Position numbers and translations under genes: made by a program | In this document: positions 33,992 to 41,828 of the stretch, one piece after another | Layout: each line of letters starts with the position of its first letter | Position numbering within the stretch: the first letter of the stretch is position 1 | Notes under the pieces: model-generated | What the model saw: only the letters and a program-made list of their open reading frames with translations | Databases searched by the model: none | What the model was told of the DNA's origin: nothing | Origin: Paenibacillus sp. HWE-109 | Lineage (GTDB): Bacteria > Bacillota > Bacilli > Paenibacillales > NBRC-103111 | Assembly: GCF_022163125.1 (NCBI RefSeq) | Contig: NZ_CP091881.1 | Location: forward strand, 7,552,501 to 7,616,500 | Direction: 5' to 3' | Length of the DNA stretch: 64,000 bases

Positions 33992-35872
33992 ATGAAGGAA
34001 ACCGACGCGGGGGATCACGTTCCACTAGAGCGACCCCAGGGGAATGTCGGTAAACCCGGCGGGAAGCTGCTAAAAGGTGCTGCTATCCTTGGGGCTGCTG
34101 CCGTGCTTTCGAAATTATTAGGTACTTTGCAAAAGATTCCGCTGCAAAATGTAGCGGGCGATACGGCTTTTGGTATCTACAATGCCGTTTATCCGCTTTA
34201 TATTTTAATTCTCTTCGCGGCTACAGCCGGTTTCCCGGTTGCTGTATCCAAATTCGTGGCTGAACAGGCCATTCAGGGGGAGCATGAAGAAGCCAAGCGC
34301 ATAGTCCGCGTGTCCTCAGCTCTGCTGCTGGGTACTGGCCTTGTTTTGTTTCTGCTGCTTTACGGGGGAGCGGGAGAGATTGCTCATTGGATTGGCATTA
34401 GCAAGACGGAATCAGCCATTCGAAGCGTATCTTTTGCTTTGCTGTTATCACCGGTGCTTGCTGTGCTGCGCGGTTATTTCCAAGGGTATCAGAATATGGT
34501 GCCTACGGCTGTTTCCCAAGTGATTGAACAGCTTATCCGCGTCATGACGATGGTCGCTCTTCTGCTCTACATGGTTGCATTGGCTTATGAGGAAGAATGG
34601 ATCGCTGCAGGGGCAACGTTCGGCTCTGTGACAGGCGCGGCAGCAGGACTGCTCGTGATGTATCTGTATTGGCGCAAGGCTATGCGTTCGGAGCGGGATG
34701 AGCAGATGGGAGCGGGCTTGGGTTTAGGTGTGGGTGCAGGTGCGGGCGCGAGGGCAGGAGCAAGTGCGAGTGCGAGTGCGAGTGCAAGGGCAGGTGCAAG
34801 TGCGGGTGCAAGGGCAGGTGCAAGTGCAAGTGCAAGTGCAAGTGCAGATGCAGATGCAGGTGCAAGAACAAGTGCAAGCCAGCAAACTGGAAACAGTCTG
34901 GTCGCTGCTCCGTTAACATCTTGGCAGTGGATGAAACGGATCACTGCCTATGCAATTCCTGTTTGTTTGGGGGCTATTGTTGTGCCGCTGCTGACACTGG
35001 TTGACACGTTTACCATGCCTAGACTGCTTGAAGCTGCGCAAGGCAGTGAAGGGGAGGCTATGCGGCAATTTGGTTTGTATAACCGTGGATTGCCGCTTAT
35101 TCAGCTTGTGGTGATGATCGCTTCTTCGATGTCAGCGGTACTGGTACCTGCGATGGCGGAGGCGAAGGCCAAGGGTGAGGTGGAAGTCATGCGCTTCCGA
35201 GCGGAGATGGCGGTGAGGCTCTCTTGGTTGATTGGGCTTGGTGCTTCATTTGGTCTTGCTTTCGCAGCTGTGCCGATCAATGTGATGCTGTACAAAAGTG
35301 ATGAGGCAAGCTGGACGATGGCCGTGCTGGCCTTCACGGCCTTATTCAGTACGTTGAACGCTGTCACAGCCAGCGTTCTTCAGGGGGCCGGCGCGATTCA
35401 TACGCCGGCGAAGGCCCTGCTCGTTGCCATCGTGCTGAAAGCACTCGGCAACGTGGTGCTCATGCCCCGCTGGGGCATCGACGGCGCCGCGCTGAGCGCG
35501 GTGATCGCCTATGCCGCTGCGGCGGGGCTCAATCTGGTGCAGCTGCGCCGCAGCACCGGGGCGCGCTTCGCGCTGCGGCCGTACGCCGTCAGTCCCGCGC
35601 TGGGCGTGGGACTGATGGGCGGCTGCCTCGCAGCGCTGCAGCTGCTGGCCATGCCCGCTGTGGCGGCATGGCACGTGCCTGAGCGATTATGCGCTAGCGC
35701 AATCGCTTTGGTGTGCGTAGTCGGCGGCGCGGCCGTCTACGGGCTTGCGCTGCTGCGCAGCGGCGGCATCAGCCCCGCAGAGCTGCGGCTGATGCCGGAG
35801 CTGGACCGGAGGCTGGCGCCGGTCCTGGCGAAGCTGTGGCCGGCGAAGACAGCCGCCGGCCCCCGCGAATAA
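33992..35872 (+). CDS. yabM: MOP-superfamily flippase (SpoVB/YabM family) with Ala/Ser/Gly insert
   Basis: This 626-residue multi-pass membrane protein of the MVF/polysaccharide flippase group includes MurJ and SpoVB-like lipid-II or oligosaccharide flippases. Position between spoVT and mazG corresponds to B. subtilis yabM. The N-terminal half (KGAAILGAAAVLSKLLGTLQKIPLQN) is typical. Between two membrane segments, residues about 240-296 form a low-complexity insert of A, G, S and R encoded by hexanucleotide repeats. The last 150 codons are very GC-rich. The family's usual length is about 520, so the insert explains much of the excess. Confidence 0.87.
   Translation: MKETDAGDHVPLERPQGNVGKPGGKLLKGAAILGAAAVLSKLLGTLQKIPLQNVAGDTAFGIYNAVYPLYILILFAATAGFPVAVSKFVAEQAIQGEHEEAKRIVRVSSALLLGTGLVLFLLLYGGAGEIAHWIGISKTESAIRSVSFALLLSPVLAVLRGYFQGYQNMVPTAVSQVIEQLIRVMTMVALLLYMVALAYEEEWIAAGATFGSVTGAAAGLLVMYLYWRKAMRSERDEQMGAGLGLGVGAGAGARAGASASASASARAGASAGARAGASASASASADADAGARTSASQQTGNSLVAAPLTSWQWMKRITAYAIPVCLGAIVVPLLTLVDTFTMPRLLEAAQGSEGEAMRQFGLYNRGLPLIQLVVMIASSMSAVLVPAMAEAKAKGEVEVMRFRAEMAVRLSWLIGLGASFGLAFAAVPINVMLYKSDEASWTMAVLAFTALFSTLNAVTASVLQGAGAIHTPAKALLVAIVLKALGNVVLMPRWGIDGAALSAVIAYAAAAGLNLVQLRRSTGARFALRPYAVSPALGVGLMGGCLAALQLLAMPAVAAWHVPERLCASAIALVCVVGGAAVYGLALLRSGGISPAELRLMPELDRRLAPVLAKLWPAKTAAGPRE
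34710..34880 (+). repeat. Hexanucleotide (GCAAGT-like) microsatellite inside the flippase gene
   Basis: About 28 in-frame hexamers of the type GC(A/G)(A/G)GT or GC(A/G)GGT run through this stretch. They encode alternating Ala-Ser, Ala-Gly and Ala-Arg pairs. The unit length is a multiple of three, so copy-number change alters loop length without shifting frame. Confidence 0.85.
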
Positions 35873-35904
35873 GCGGTAGTCTACGACCATTTCGCAACGG
35901 CTAC

Positions 35905-36105
35905 TGGCTGCAAAGGGAACTACGATCCGCTATCTGAGCGAAAATGGACCATTCCGCTTGCTAGCGGAACTACAGGGTCTTATATCATCCAAATCTGCGG
36001 TTTTCACGGTGAAAACGATGAAATAGGGGATCACAGTTCCCTCTGAAGCGCAGAAGAGGCAGTTATGGCACAAATAAGGGAACGTAGTTCCCTTTGAGAT
36101 GCTGG
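35905..36105. repeat. Second copy of the GGGAACTACAGTCC intergenic repeat family
   Basis: In the 328-bp gap between yabM and mazG, GGGAACTACGATCCGCTATC (35914), GCGGAACTACAGGG (35964), CACAGTTCCCT (about 36030) and GGGAACGTAGTTCCCTTTG (about 36078) repeat the motif at 22725-22945 in both orientations. No gene is seen in this gap. Confidence 0.72.
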
Positions 36106-36200
36106 AGAGACTGAGGCTATGCTACGAGTAGCGCGGCAATGCTTGCGCATGTCCGCTTTCTTTGCACGTATACAATACCAATTCAGGAGGTGTTCCTTAT

Positions 36201-37727
36201 ATGTCAAACATTAATGCACAACTTACCGTCGTCGGGCTTGGCACAGGAGACGAAGATCAGCTAACCTTGGGAGTATGGAAGAAATTGCAGCTGGCCTCCC
36301 AATCACAAGCCGCTCTGTACCTGCGCACGAAGGATCATCCTATGGTGCATATGCTGGATAGCCATCAAATTCCTTATGAAACTTTCGACGAGAATTACAT
36401 GGCGCACCAAAGTTTTGAGCAGGTGTATGAATCGATAGCGGAAGCGTTAATTCAAACCGCCAAGGAGAAGTCCGGTGAGGTCATTTATGCGGTTCCAGGA
36501 CATCCTATGGTCGCAGAGTACACGGTTCAGCTGCTGAAACAGCGCTGTCCTTCCGAGGGGATTACCCTGAATGTAATGGGCGGGGAAAGTTTCCTAGACC
36601 AGGCATTCCTGCGCTTCGGCTTCGACCCGATTGATGGTTTTCAGCTGCTGGATGCGACCAGCCTTAGTCGCTACACCTTGAACCCGCATCTCCATACCGT
36701 GATTGGGCAGGTCTATGACACCTATACAGCTTCTGATCTCAAAATAAGTCTGATGGATATGTATGCGGATGATTATCGCGTTGTTGTAGGCCATTCGCTC
36801 GGTGTAGCGGGCGAAGAGATGATCATTGAAGTGCCGCTCCATGAGCTTGATCATGTGAAGGGCTATGGCAATCTTTCGCTCGTATGGGTGCCCAAAAGTG
36901 AGAGGGACGAAGACGACTACCGCACCTTTGGTCGCTTGCATGAAATCGTCCAGATTCTCCGCAGCCCGGATGGCTGTCCGTGGGATCGTGAACAAACGCA
37001 CGAGAGTTTGCGCAAAAATCTCATCGAGGAAGCCTACGAGGTGCTGGAAACTATCGATGAAGATGATCCGGAACATATGTGCGAGGAACTGGGCGATCTG
37101 CTTTTACAAGTGATGCTGCATGCTCAGATGGAAGAGGAAATAGGCACCTTTACCGTGTACGATGTGATTGCTGGGTTGAATGAGAAGCTGATCCGCCGTC
37201 ATCCCCATGTATTCGGAGAGAATAAGGCTGAGGATGCGGACGAAGCTCTGGTGAACTGGAATGCCATGAAAGCTGAAGAGAAGCGGAAGAAGGGCATTGA
37301 CGTCGCCAAGCAGTCTGTGCTGGACGGGGTGCCGCGCGAGCTGCCTGGGCTGATGAGGGCGATGAAGTTGCAGAAGAAGGCGGCGACGGTAGGTTTTGAC
37401 TGGACGGAGCTCGAAGATGTGCTGAGTAAAGTGGATGAAGAGTTGGCCGAGCTTCGACAAGCCATTGCGAATCCCACGGAAGCGGGCGCTGCAGAACGCT
37501 TGGGCGAGCTTGGGGACGTGCTTTTCTCCATCGTCAATGTGGCTAGATTTCTTAAACTGGACCCAGAGGATGCCATTGCCCAGACGAACCGTAAATTCGT
37601 TGGACGGTTTTCATATATCGAGGAACAGCTACGTTTAAGAGGTCGTTCTTTTGAACAGACTGAGTTATCAGAGATGGAAAATTATTGGCAGGAAGCAAAA
37701 AAAATTGCAAAACAATCACCTCAATAG
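36201..37727 (+). CDS. mazG: MazG family protein with N-terminal tetrapyrrole-methylase domain (YabN)
   Basis: Of about 508 residues, the N-terminal half resembles SAM-dependent tetrapyrrole methylases (LTVVGLGTGDEDQLTLG, YAVPGHPMVAEYTVQLL). The C-terminal half holds two MazG NTP-pyrophosphohydrolase units, the first with LIEEAYEVLETID and ELGDLLLQVMLHAQ. MazG enzymes clear aberrant or signalling nucleotides. ATG 36201 is chosen for AGGAGGTG; a frame from 36162 has no ribosome binding site. The fusion is usual in Firmicutes (YabN). A modest promoter may lie in the repeat-bearing gap upstream. Confidence 0.93.
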   Translation: MSNINAQLTVVGLGTGDEDQLTLGVWKKLQLASQSQAALYLRTKDHPMVHMLDSHQIPYETFDENYMAHQSFEQVYESIAEALIQTAKEKSGEVIYAVPGHPMVAEYTVQLLKQRCPSEGITLNVMGGESFLDQAFLRFGFDPIDGFQLLDATSLSRYTLNPHLHTVIGQVYDTYTASDLKISLMDMYADDYRVVVGHSLGVAGEEMIIEVPLHELDHVKGYGNLSLVWVPKSERDEDDYRTFGRLHEIVQILRSPDGCPWDREQTHESLRKNLIEEAYEVLETIDEDDPEHMCEELGDLLLQVMLHAQMEEEIGTFTVYDVIAGLNEKLIRRHPHVFGENKAEDADEALVNWNAMKAEEKRKKGIDVAKQSVLDGVPRELPGLMRAMKLQKKAATVGFDWTELEDVLSKVDEELAELRQAIANPTEAGAAERLGELGDVLFSIVNVARFLKLDPEDAIAQTNRKFVGRFSYIEEQLRLRGRSFEQTELSEMENYWQEAKKIAKQSPQ

Positions 37728-37846
37728 AAGGATTTTAGGGAAATAAGCAGAATACTAAGTTTGGTGTAAGGATGAATATGGAATTAATCATCATAGTACA
37801 TAGAAGACTTTGATCTTCAAACATTTTTGGGAGGTAAAGAAAACAC

Positions 37847-38119
37847 ATGAATAAAACAGATTTGATCAACAACATTGCAGAAAAAAGCGGACTTACTAAG
37901 AAAGACGTAGAAGTCGTACTTAATGGATTCCTTGGTGAAGTTACAGACGCTCTTTCATCCGGAGATAAAGTTCAATTAATCGGTTTCGGTACATTCGAAA
38001 CTCGCAAACGTTCCGGTCGCACAGGCCGCAACCCACAAACAGGCAACCCGATCGTGATTGCAGAATCCAACGTTCCTGCTTTCAAAGCGGGCAACAAGCT
38101 TAAAGACGCAGTAAAATAA
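37847..38119 (+). CDS. hbs: DNA-binding protein HU
   Basis: This 90-residue HU homodimer protein packages DNA. MNKTDLINNIAEKSGLTKKD and the arm RKRSGRTGRNPQTGNPI are standard. GGGAGGTAAAG precedes the ATG. In B. subtilis hbs lies elsewhere; here it sits between mazG and rqcP and its stop overlaps the rqcP start by one base, so a highly expressed gene leads the pair. No consensus promoter was fixed in the 119-bp upstream gap. Confidence 0.97.
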   Translation: MNKTDLINNIAEKSGLTKKDVEVVLNGFLGEVTDALSSGDKVQLIGFGTFETRKRSGRTGRNPQTGNPIVIAESNVPAFKAGNKLKDAVK

Positions 38120-38382
38120 TGCGAATCGATAAGTTTCTGAAAGTATCTCGTCTGATCAAACGTCGTACCGTTGCGAAGGATGTGTCCGATCAGGGGCGTG
38201 TCTGGATTAACGGCCGTGATGCCAAAGCGAGTACCCATGTGAAAGTCGGAGATGAGCTGTCCATTCAATTCGGTCAGAAAAAAGTGACGATTCGAGTGGA
38301 AGTTCTGTCAGAGTCAACTCGCAAGGAAGACGCTGCTCAGATGTACTCACTGCTTAAGGAAGAAGCTTTTCAATCCGAATAA
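38119..38382 (+). CDS. rqcP: RqcP (YabO), S4-domain ribosome quality-control factor
   Basis: This is an 87-residue S4 RNA-binding protein (MRIDKFLKVSRLIKRRTVAKD). With RqcH it drives alanine tailing of nascent chains on obstructed 50S subunits and stabilises the peptidyl-tRNA. The start ATG overlaps the hbs stop (TAATG), with no strong ribosome binding site, which suggests translational coupling. Length and position after mazG match B. subtilis yabO. A terminator follows. Confidence 0.92.
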   Translation: MRIDKFLKVSRLIKRRTVAKDVSDQGRVWINGRDAKASTHVKVGDELSIQFGQKKVTIRVEVLSESTRKEDAAQMYSLLKEEAFQSE

Positions 38383-38396
38383 AGCTGCAATTGCAT

Positions 38397-38441
38397 GAAA
38401 TAGTCCGAGATTCCTGAATAGGGGTCTTGGGCTATTTTTTT
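38397..38441 (+). terminator. Terminator after rqcP
   Basis: AATAGTCC..AGA pairs with TCT..GGGCTATT and is followed by seven T. Confidence 0.75.
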
Positions 38442-38549
38442 GGAATTAGGTGTTTCTCACAGACACATTCTTTCTTGGCTTGTTCAGGTTCCGTCTGGGC
38501 TCGCTGCGAATATCATACATCAAGGATTAATGAATGAGGTGGTGGAGGG

Positions 38550-39149
38550 ATGCATTGGTTTACAATTGTAGCGATCGGCATTGCCGCAAATCTGGATAAT
38601 TTGGGCATAGGCTTATCCTTTGGCTCGCGTTCAACGAAAGTACCGCTGTTATCGAACCTGCTTATTGCTTTGCTATCCATGGCTGCAACCTATTTGGCTA
38701 TGTCAGCCGGCATTTATGTATCGCAGTTCCTGTCCCCATCCAAGGGCAATTTGATTGGGGGTTGTATTATTATCCTTTTGGGAGCATGGGGACTGCGTGC
38801 AAGCTTGAAGCGATCTAGACATGCGGCCAGGGATGCCCAATTAGGCGAGCAGTTCGCAGGGATGGCCCAAAGATCAGATAAGGATGGGAATCACATTATT
38901 TCGTGGGGAGAATCGTTATCTCTGGGCTTTGCACTGTCTATCAATTGCCTGGCGAGTGGCTTGGGTGCCGGGGCAAGTGGTGTCTCTCCGATCCTTTCTG
39001 CTGTTTCGGTGGGTGTTTTTTCCCTGCTAACTGTCGATTTGGGCATTCGTATGGGCAGTAAAATTGCCAAGTCATGGATTGGACGTTATGCGGAGTTGTT
39101 GGGATGTTTGTTGTTAATTGTCATAGGCTGTTACGAAGTGATCGTATAA
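38550..39149 (+). CDS. ytaF: Sporulation membrane protein YtaF (MntP-like)
   Basis: This 199-residue protein has six predicted membrane segments in two halves, each with a conserved Asn or Asp-containing helix (IAANLDNLGIGLSFG at 11-25; LSLGFALSINCLASGLGAG in the second half). This is the layout of MntP/CadD-like transporters. YtaF proteins are annotated as sporulation membrane proteins; the transported ion is not known. GGTGGAGGG precedes the ATG. It stands before yabP; in B. subtilis it lies elsewhere. Confidence 0.82.
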   Translation: MHWFTIVAIGIAANLDNLGIGLSFGSRSTKVPLLSNLLIALLSMAATYLAMSAGIYVSQFLSPSKGNLIGGCIIILLGAWGLRASLKRSRHAARDAQLGEQFAGMAQRSDKDGNHIISWGESLSLGFALSINCLASGLGAGASGVSPILSAVSVGVFSLLTVDLGIRMGSKIAKSWIGRYAELLGCLLLIVIGCYEVIV

Positions 39150-39308
39150 ACGTCCGTGAGAGCAATGGGGAGAGTGTTTGTCGATTCATGAAAGGGGCTC
39201 TCCCTCTGTGAAAAAGCCGCATTTTTTATTAGCGATGACCGTGTTCCGTGGTTCTAAAACAGGACATCCCCCCATATCGTAGTGATAGATGAAGGAGGGG
39301 TACAGGCC

Positions 39309-39593
39309 ATGATCGAACCGGTGAAAAACAACAAACGGCAAGAAATTAAAATGCTTAATCGCAAGCTCTTGGAGATCTCCGGAGTTTTGAATGTAGAAAG
39401 CTTTGACAGTGAAGAGTTCCTCCTGGAAACGGAAATGGGCTATTTGATGATTAAAGGCCAGAATTTGCACATCAAGAACTTGAGCTTGGAGCAGGGGTTA
39501 GTCGCCATTGAAGGATTAATTCAAGAATTAGCTTATGTAGATGGGAATACCCAGGAGAAATCCAAAGGGTTTCTTGGTAAGTTATTCAAGTGA
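39309..39593 (+). CDS. yabP: Sporulation protein YabP
   Basis: This is a 94-residue YabP-family protein, needed in B. subtilis for spore formation, probably in coat or cortex assembly. The sequence NRKLLEISGVLNVESFDSEEFLLET and MIKGQNLHIKNLSLEQGLVAIEG is typical. ATG 39309 is preceded by GAAGGAGGGG; an earlier in-frame ATG (39282) has no ribosome binding site. Its stop overlaps the yabQ GTG, so both are co-translated. Confidence 0.92.
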   Translation: MIEPVKNNKRQEIKMLNRKLLEISGVLNVESFDSEEFLLETEMGYLMIKGQNLHIKNLSLEQGLVAIEGLIQELAYVDGNTQEKSKGFLGKLFK

Positions 39594-40165
39594 CCCTTCA
39601 CGTTCAGTTTCAAACGATTTTCATGATGGTTCTGAGCGGAATCGCGATCGGTGCGATGTTTGATGTGTTTCGTGTGCTTTCGGGGAAGTTGAGGCTGCCG
39701 AGATGGACGATTCCGCTTGTTGATATGATGTATTGGATTGTGGCGACAATCCTTGTTTTCCGCCTGCTTCTGTACAGTAATGAAGGACAAGTTCGTATCT
39801 TTATCTTTCTGGGCATGGGTATTGGAGTTTGTTTTTACTTCGCATTTCTGACTAACGTGGTTGTTCGATTTACCCTGATACTCATCCGGATTATCGTTGC
39901 GTTGTACCGTTTTATTGCTAAAACTGTCGAATATATCCTGATTAAACCGATTATTGGCTTATATCGTCTAACCGTGATAATTTTAGGCTTTTTGCTAGCT
40001 GTAGCTATATTCCTTTACAGAATTGTGCTACAATTGCTCTATCCTTTGTGGAGAATGCTCCTGTGGATGACTCGGCCTGTGCACAAATATTTCGTAATGC
40101 CTGTTTGGTTGAAGAAACTAATGGGTAATATCATTACGATCTATCGCAGGTTATTCTCAAAGTAG
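39590..40165 (+). CDS. yabQ: Sporulation membrane protein YabQ
   Basis: This 191-residue protein has an N-terminal membrane domain with about four hydrophobic segments. The C-terminal half carries further hydrophobic, basic segments (IIVALYRFIAKTVEYILIKP and LWRMLLWMTRPVHKYF). YabQ is required for cortex formation in B. subtilis and localises to the forespore membrane. The GTG start overlaps the yabP stop (GTGA). It is followed after 15 bp by divIC. Confidence 0.9.
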   Translation: MTLHVQFQTIFMMVLSGIAIGAMFDVFRVLSGKLRLPRWTIPLVDMMYWIVATILVFRLLLYSNEGQVRIFIFLGMGIGVCFYFAFLTNVVVRFTLILIRIIVALYRFIAKTVEYILIKPIIGLYRLTVIILGFLLAVAIFLYRIVLQLLYPLWRMLLWMTRPVHKYFVMPVWLKKLMGNIITIYRRLFSK

Positions 40166-40180
40166 GAGGAAGTCCTATAC

Positions 40181-40507
40181 ATGCAAGCTCATGCAACCGT
40201 ACCATCTAACAAGCGCAGCGCTAGCGTAGGCTCAAAGCGAAGACTGCGTTTTCTTCTGATCTTTGTCCTATGTTTCATGAGTTGGGCTGCTGTTAACATT
40301 TGGGGGCAGTTCGCAAAGCTACACGAGAAGAGCAAAGTCGTCGTGAACATGGAACAGCAACTCGTTGATGCGAATAAGCTGAAAGAGCAAACACAGAGGG
40401 AAATCGCAAGACTTCACAATGACGAATATTTGGATCAAATCATTCGCCGGGATTTTCACTATAGCAAAACGGGAGAGACGCCACTGAGTGTCTCGAAGTC
40501 GCAATAA
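40181..40507 (+). CDS. divIC: Cell-division protein DivIC
   Basis: DivIC is a bitopic septal protein partnering FtsL and DivIB. Of 108 residues, a basic cytoplasmic N-terminus (1-23), one membrane helix (24-42) and a coiled coil (about 48-85, KSKVVVNMEQQLVDANKLKEQ) are seen. The short C-terminal region contains LDQIIRRDFHYSKTGE. TAGGAGGAAG lies upstream of the ATG. The order yabP-yabQ-divIC is that of Bacillus. Confidence 0.93.
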   Translation: MQAHATVPSNKRSASVGSKRRLRFLLIFVLCFMSWAAVNIWGQFAKLHEKSKVVVNMEQQLVDANKLKEQTQREIARLHNDEYLDQIIRRDFHYSKTGETPLSVSKSQ

Positions 40508-40537
40508 AATTTATCTGAAGAAGCGGCTCATGCCGTG

Positions 40538-40566
40538 TTGACCGTGGTTTCTGCATCGGTTATAAT
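40538..40566 (+). promoter_or_regulatory. Sigma-A promoter of yabR
   Basis: TTGACC (40538-40543) and TATAAT (40561-40566) are separated by 17 bp and lie 49 bp before the start codon. Confidence 0.8.
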
Positions 40567-40614
40567 CGGCGTAGCCAGTGTTTTCAACATTTTAAGGGAG
40601 GAACATTTTACTTT

Positions 40615-41214
40615 ATGGCAATTGAAGTTGGCACCAAGTTAGAGGGAAGAGTGACGGGGATTACTCACTTTGGAGCATTCGTCGAGCTTGCTGAAGGAGT
40701 TACCGGTCTTGTTCACATTTCAGAGATCGCGGACAATTATGTGAAAGACGTTAATGACCATTTAAAGCTGGAAGACAAAGTAACGGTCAAAGTGATTAAC
40801 GTGGACAAGGATGGCAAGATCGGACTGTCGATCAAGCAAACGGTTGACAAGCCAGTTGAGGAAAGACCAGCTCGTCCTGAACGTACAGGTGGCAGCAGCT
40901 ATCAAGGACGCCCAAGCGGAGATCGTCCAAGCGGCGGTTATCAAGGTGGTCGCCCAAGTAGCGGTGGAGAACGCAGTGGCCCTCCAAGCGGTGGTCCCGG
41001 TGGTGGTGGCGGTCGTCCAGGTGGCGGCGGTGGCTTCAATCGCGGCGGCGGCGGTGGCGGACGCGGCGGCTTTAACAAGCAGCAAGGCGGAGCTAGACCT
41101 TTCTCGTTCGAAGATAAAGTATCGCGTTTCCTCAAAGATAGTGAAGAGCGGATTTCGTCTCTGAAGAAGAACACCGAGTCCAAACGCGGTGGCCGGGGCG
41201 GAAGAAGAGATTAA
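40615..41214 (+). CDS. yabR: S1-domain RNA-binding protein (YabR) with Gly/Arg-rich tail
   Basis: Residues 1-73 form one S1 domain (GTKLEGRVTGITHFGAFVEL, KVINVDKDGKIGLSIKQ), as in B. subtilis YabR, whose precise role is unclear. The remaining part is a long low-complexity linker of G, R, S and P with clusters of GG and RGG-like repeats (about 85-160). A short helical segment (FEDKVSRFLKDSEERISSLKK) and a final RGGRGGRR follow. RGG repeats bind RNA in other systems. TTAAGGGAGG precedes the ATG. It has its own sigma-A promoter and terminator. Confidence 0.92.
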   Translation: MAIEVGTKLEGRVTGITHFGAFVELAEGVTGLVHISEIADNYVKDVNDHLKLEDKVTVKVINVDKDGKIGLSIKQTVDKPVEERPARPERTGGSSYQGRPSGDRPSGGYQGGRPSSGGERSGPPSGGPGGGGGRPGGGGGFNRGGGGGGRGGFNKQQGGARPFSFEDKVSRFLKDSEERISSLKKNTESKRGGRGGRRD

Positions 41215-41227
41215 TAGATGAGTAACG

Positions 41228-41259
41228 AACCACATTCGCTTAGGCGGGTGTGGTTTTTT
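41228..41259 (+). terminator. Terminator after yabR
   Basis: AACCACA/TGTGGTT arms are followed by six T. Confidence 0.7.
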
Positions 41260-41369
41260 GTTACGCCAGAATTTATATGTTTTTGGGTTTGGGGTGAGCG
41301 AAGCTTTCCCCTTATTTACTGATGTCCATCGCAGACGGCGCTTTAGGGATTTTCGGTCTCAGAGGGCAT

Positions 41370-41604
41370 CTAATGAACTGTAGGATCCTTATAGACAGGA
41401 AAATGGCTACTTTGGCGAAATAATGAACTGGATTAACGCTATCGAACAAATTTTAGGTGGAAAGGTGATCATTTGCTTGAAGTAGGGTATCGGGGATTCA
41501 TTAGAATTTTAGAATGAGCGATTTTGACCGAATAGAGGGTATTGAGTTCGTTAGGGAAAAGAACGATGGATACAAGGCTGCCGCGCCCCGTCCGTTATAA
41601 CGGA
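41370..41604. repeat. Intergenic block with TAATGAACT-type repeats and a perfect palindrome
   Basis: The 569-bp gap 41260-41828 holds no gene I can support and no tRNA, although B. subtilis has tRNAs here. TAATGAACTG occurs at about 41371 and 41422, with a reverse-like ATTCATTAGAA near 41496. A perfect 14-base palindrome TCCGTTATAACGGA lies at 41591-41604. It resembles a third family of genome-specific intergenic repeats. The right end of the gap holds the spoIIE promoter. Confidence 0.5.
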
Positions 41605-41726
41605 AAGATCTGTCGACATGGTATTACGGGTATCTCCCTCATATGCAGGGTGAAAGTTCGAGGTATTCAGACTTCTGGAAACGTTCTCAAGCAGGTAAAG
41701 CGAGTCTGTGCAAGGGCTCAAGGGTG

Positions 41727-41812
41727 TTGACAAAGCTGGCGCGGCTTGTCGGAAATTTCTTTGAATCTAGCAACTCATTCTGACAAACTTTCTACTAGAT
41801 TGTCTCTATACT
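41727..41812 (+). promoter_or_regulatory. spoIIE promoter with Spo0A boxes and 21-bp spacer
   Basis: CTGACA (41780-41785) and TATACT (41807-41812) are 21 bp apart. This is the unusual spacing seen at Spo0A-activated sigma-A promoters such as spoIIE and spoIIG. Box-like sites for Spo0A (TTTGTCRAA) lie upstream: TTTGTCAA on the minus strand at 41734-41727 and TTGTCGGAA at 41746-41754. TTTGTCAG on the minus strand overlaps the -35. Confidence 0.7.
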
Positions 41813-41828
41813 AGAGAAACAAATAAGG

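Noticed and set aside
41542..41730. A 62-residue frame before spoIIE, and possible tRNAs expected here from B. subtilis
   Set aside because: The frame has no start signals, and no cloverleaf or tRNA consensus (GGTTCGANTCC-type arm) was found in the gap.
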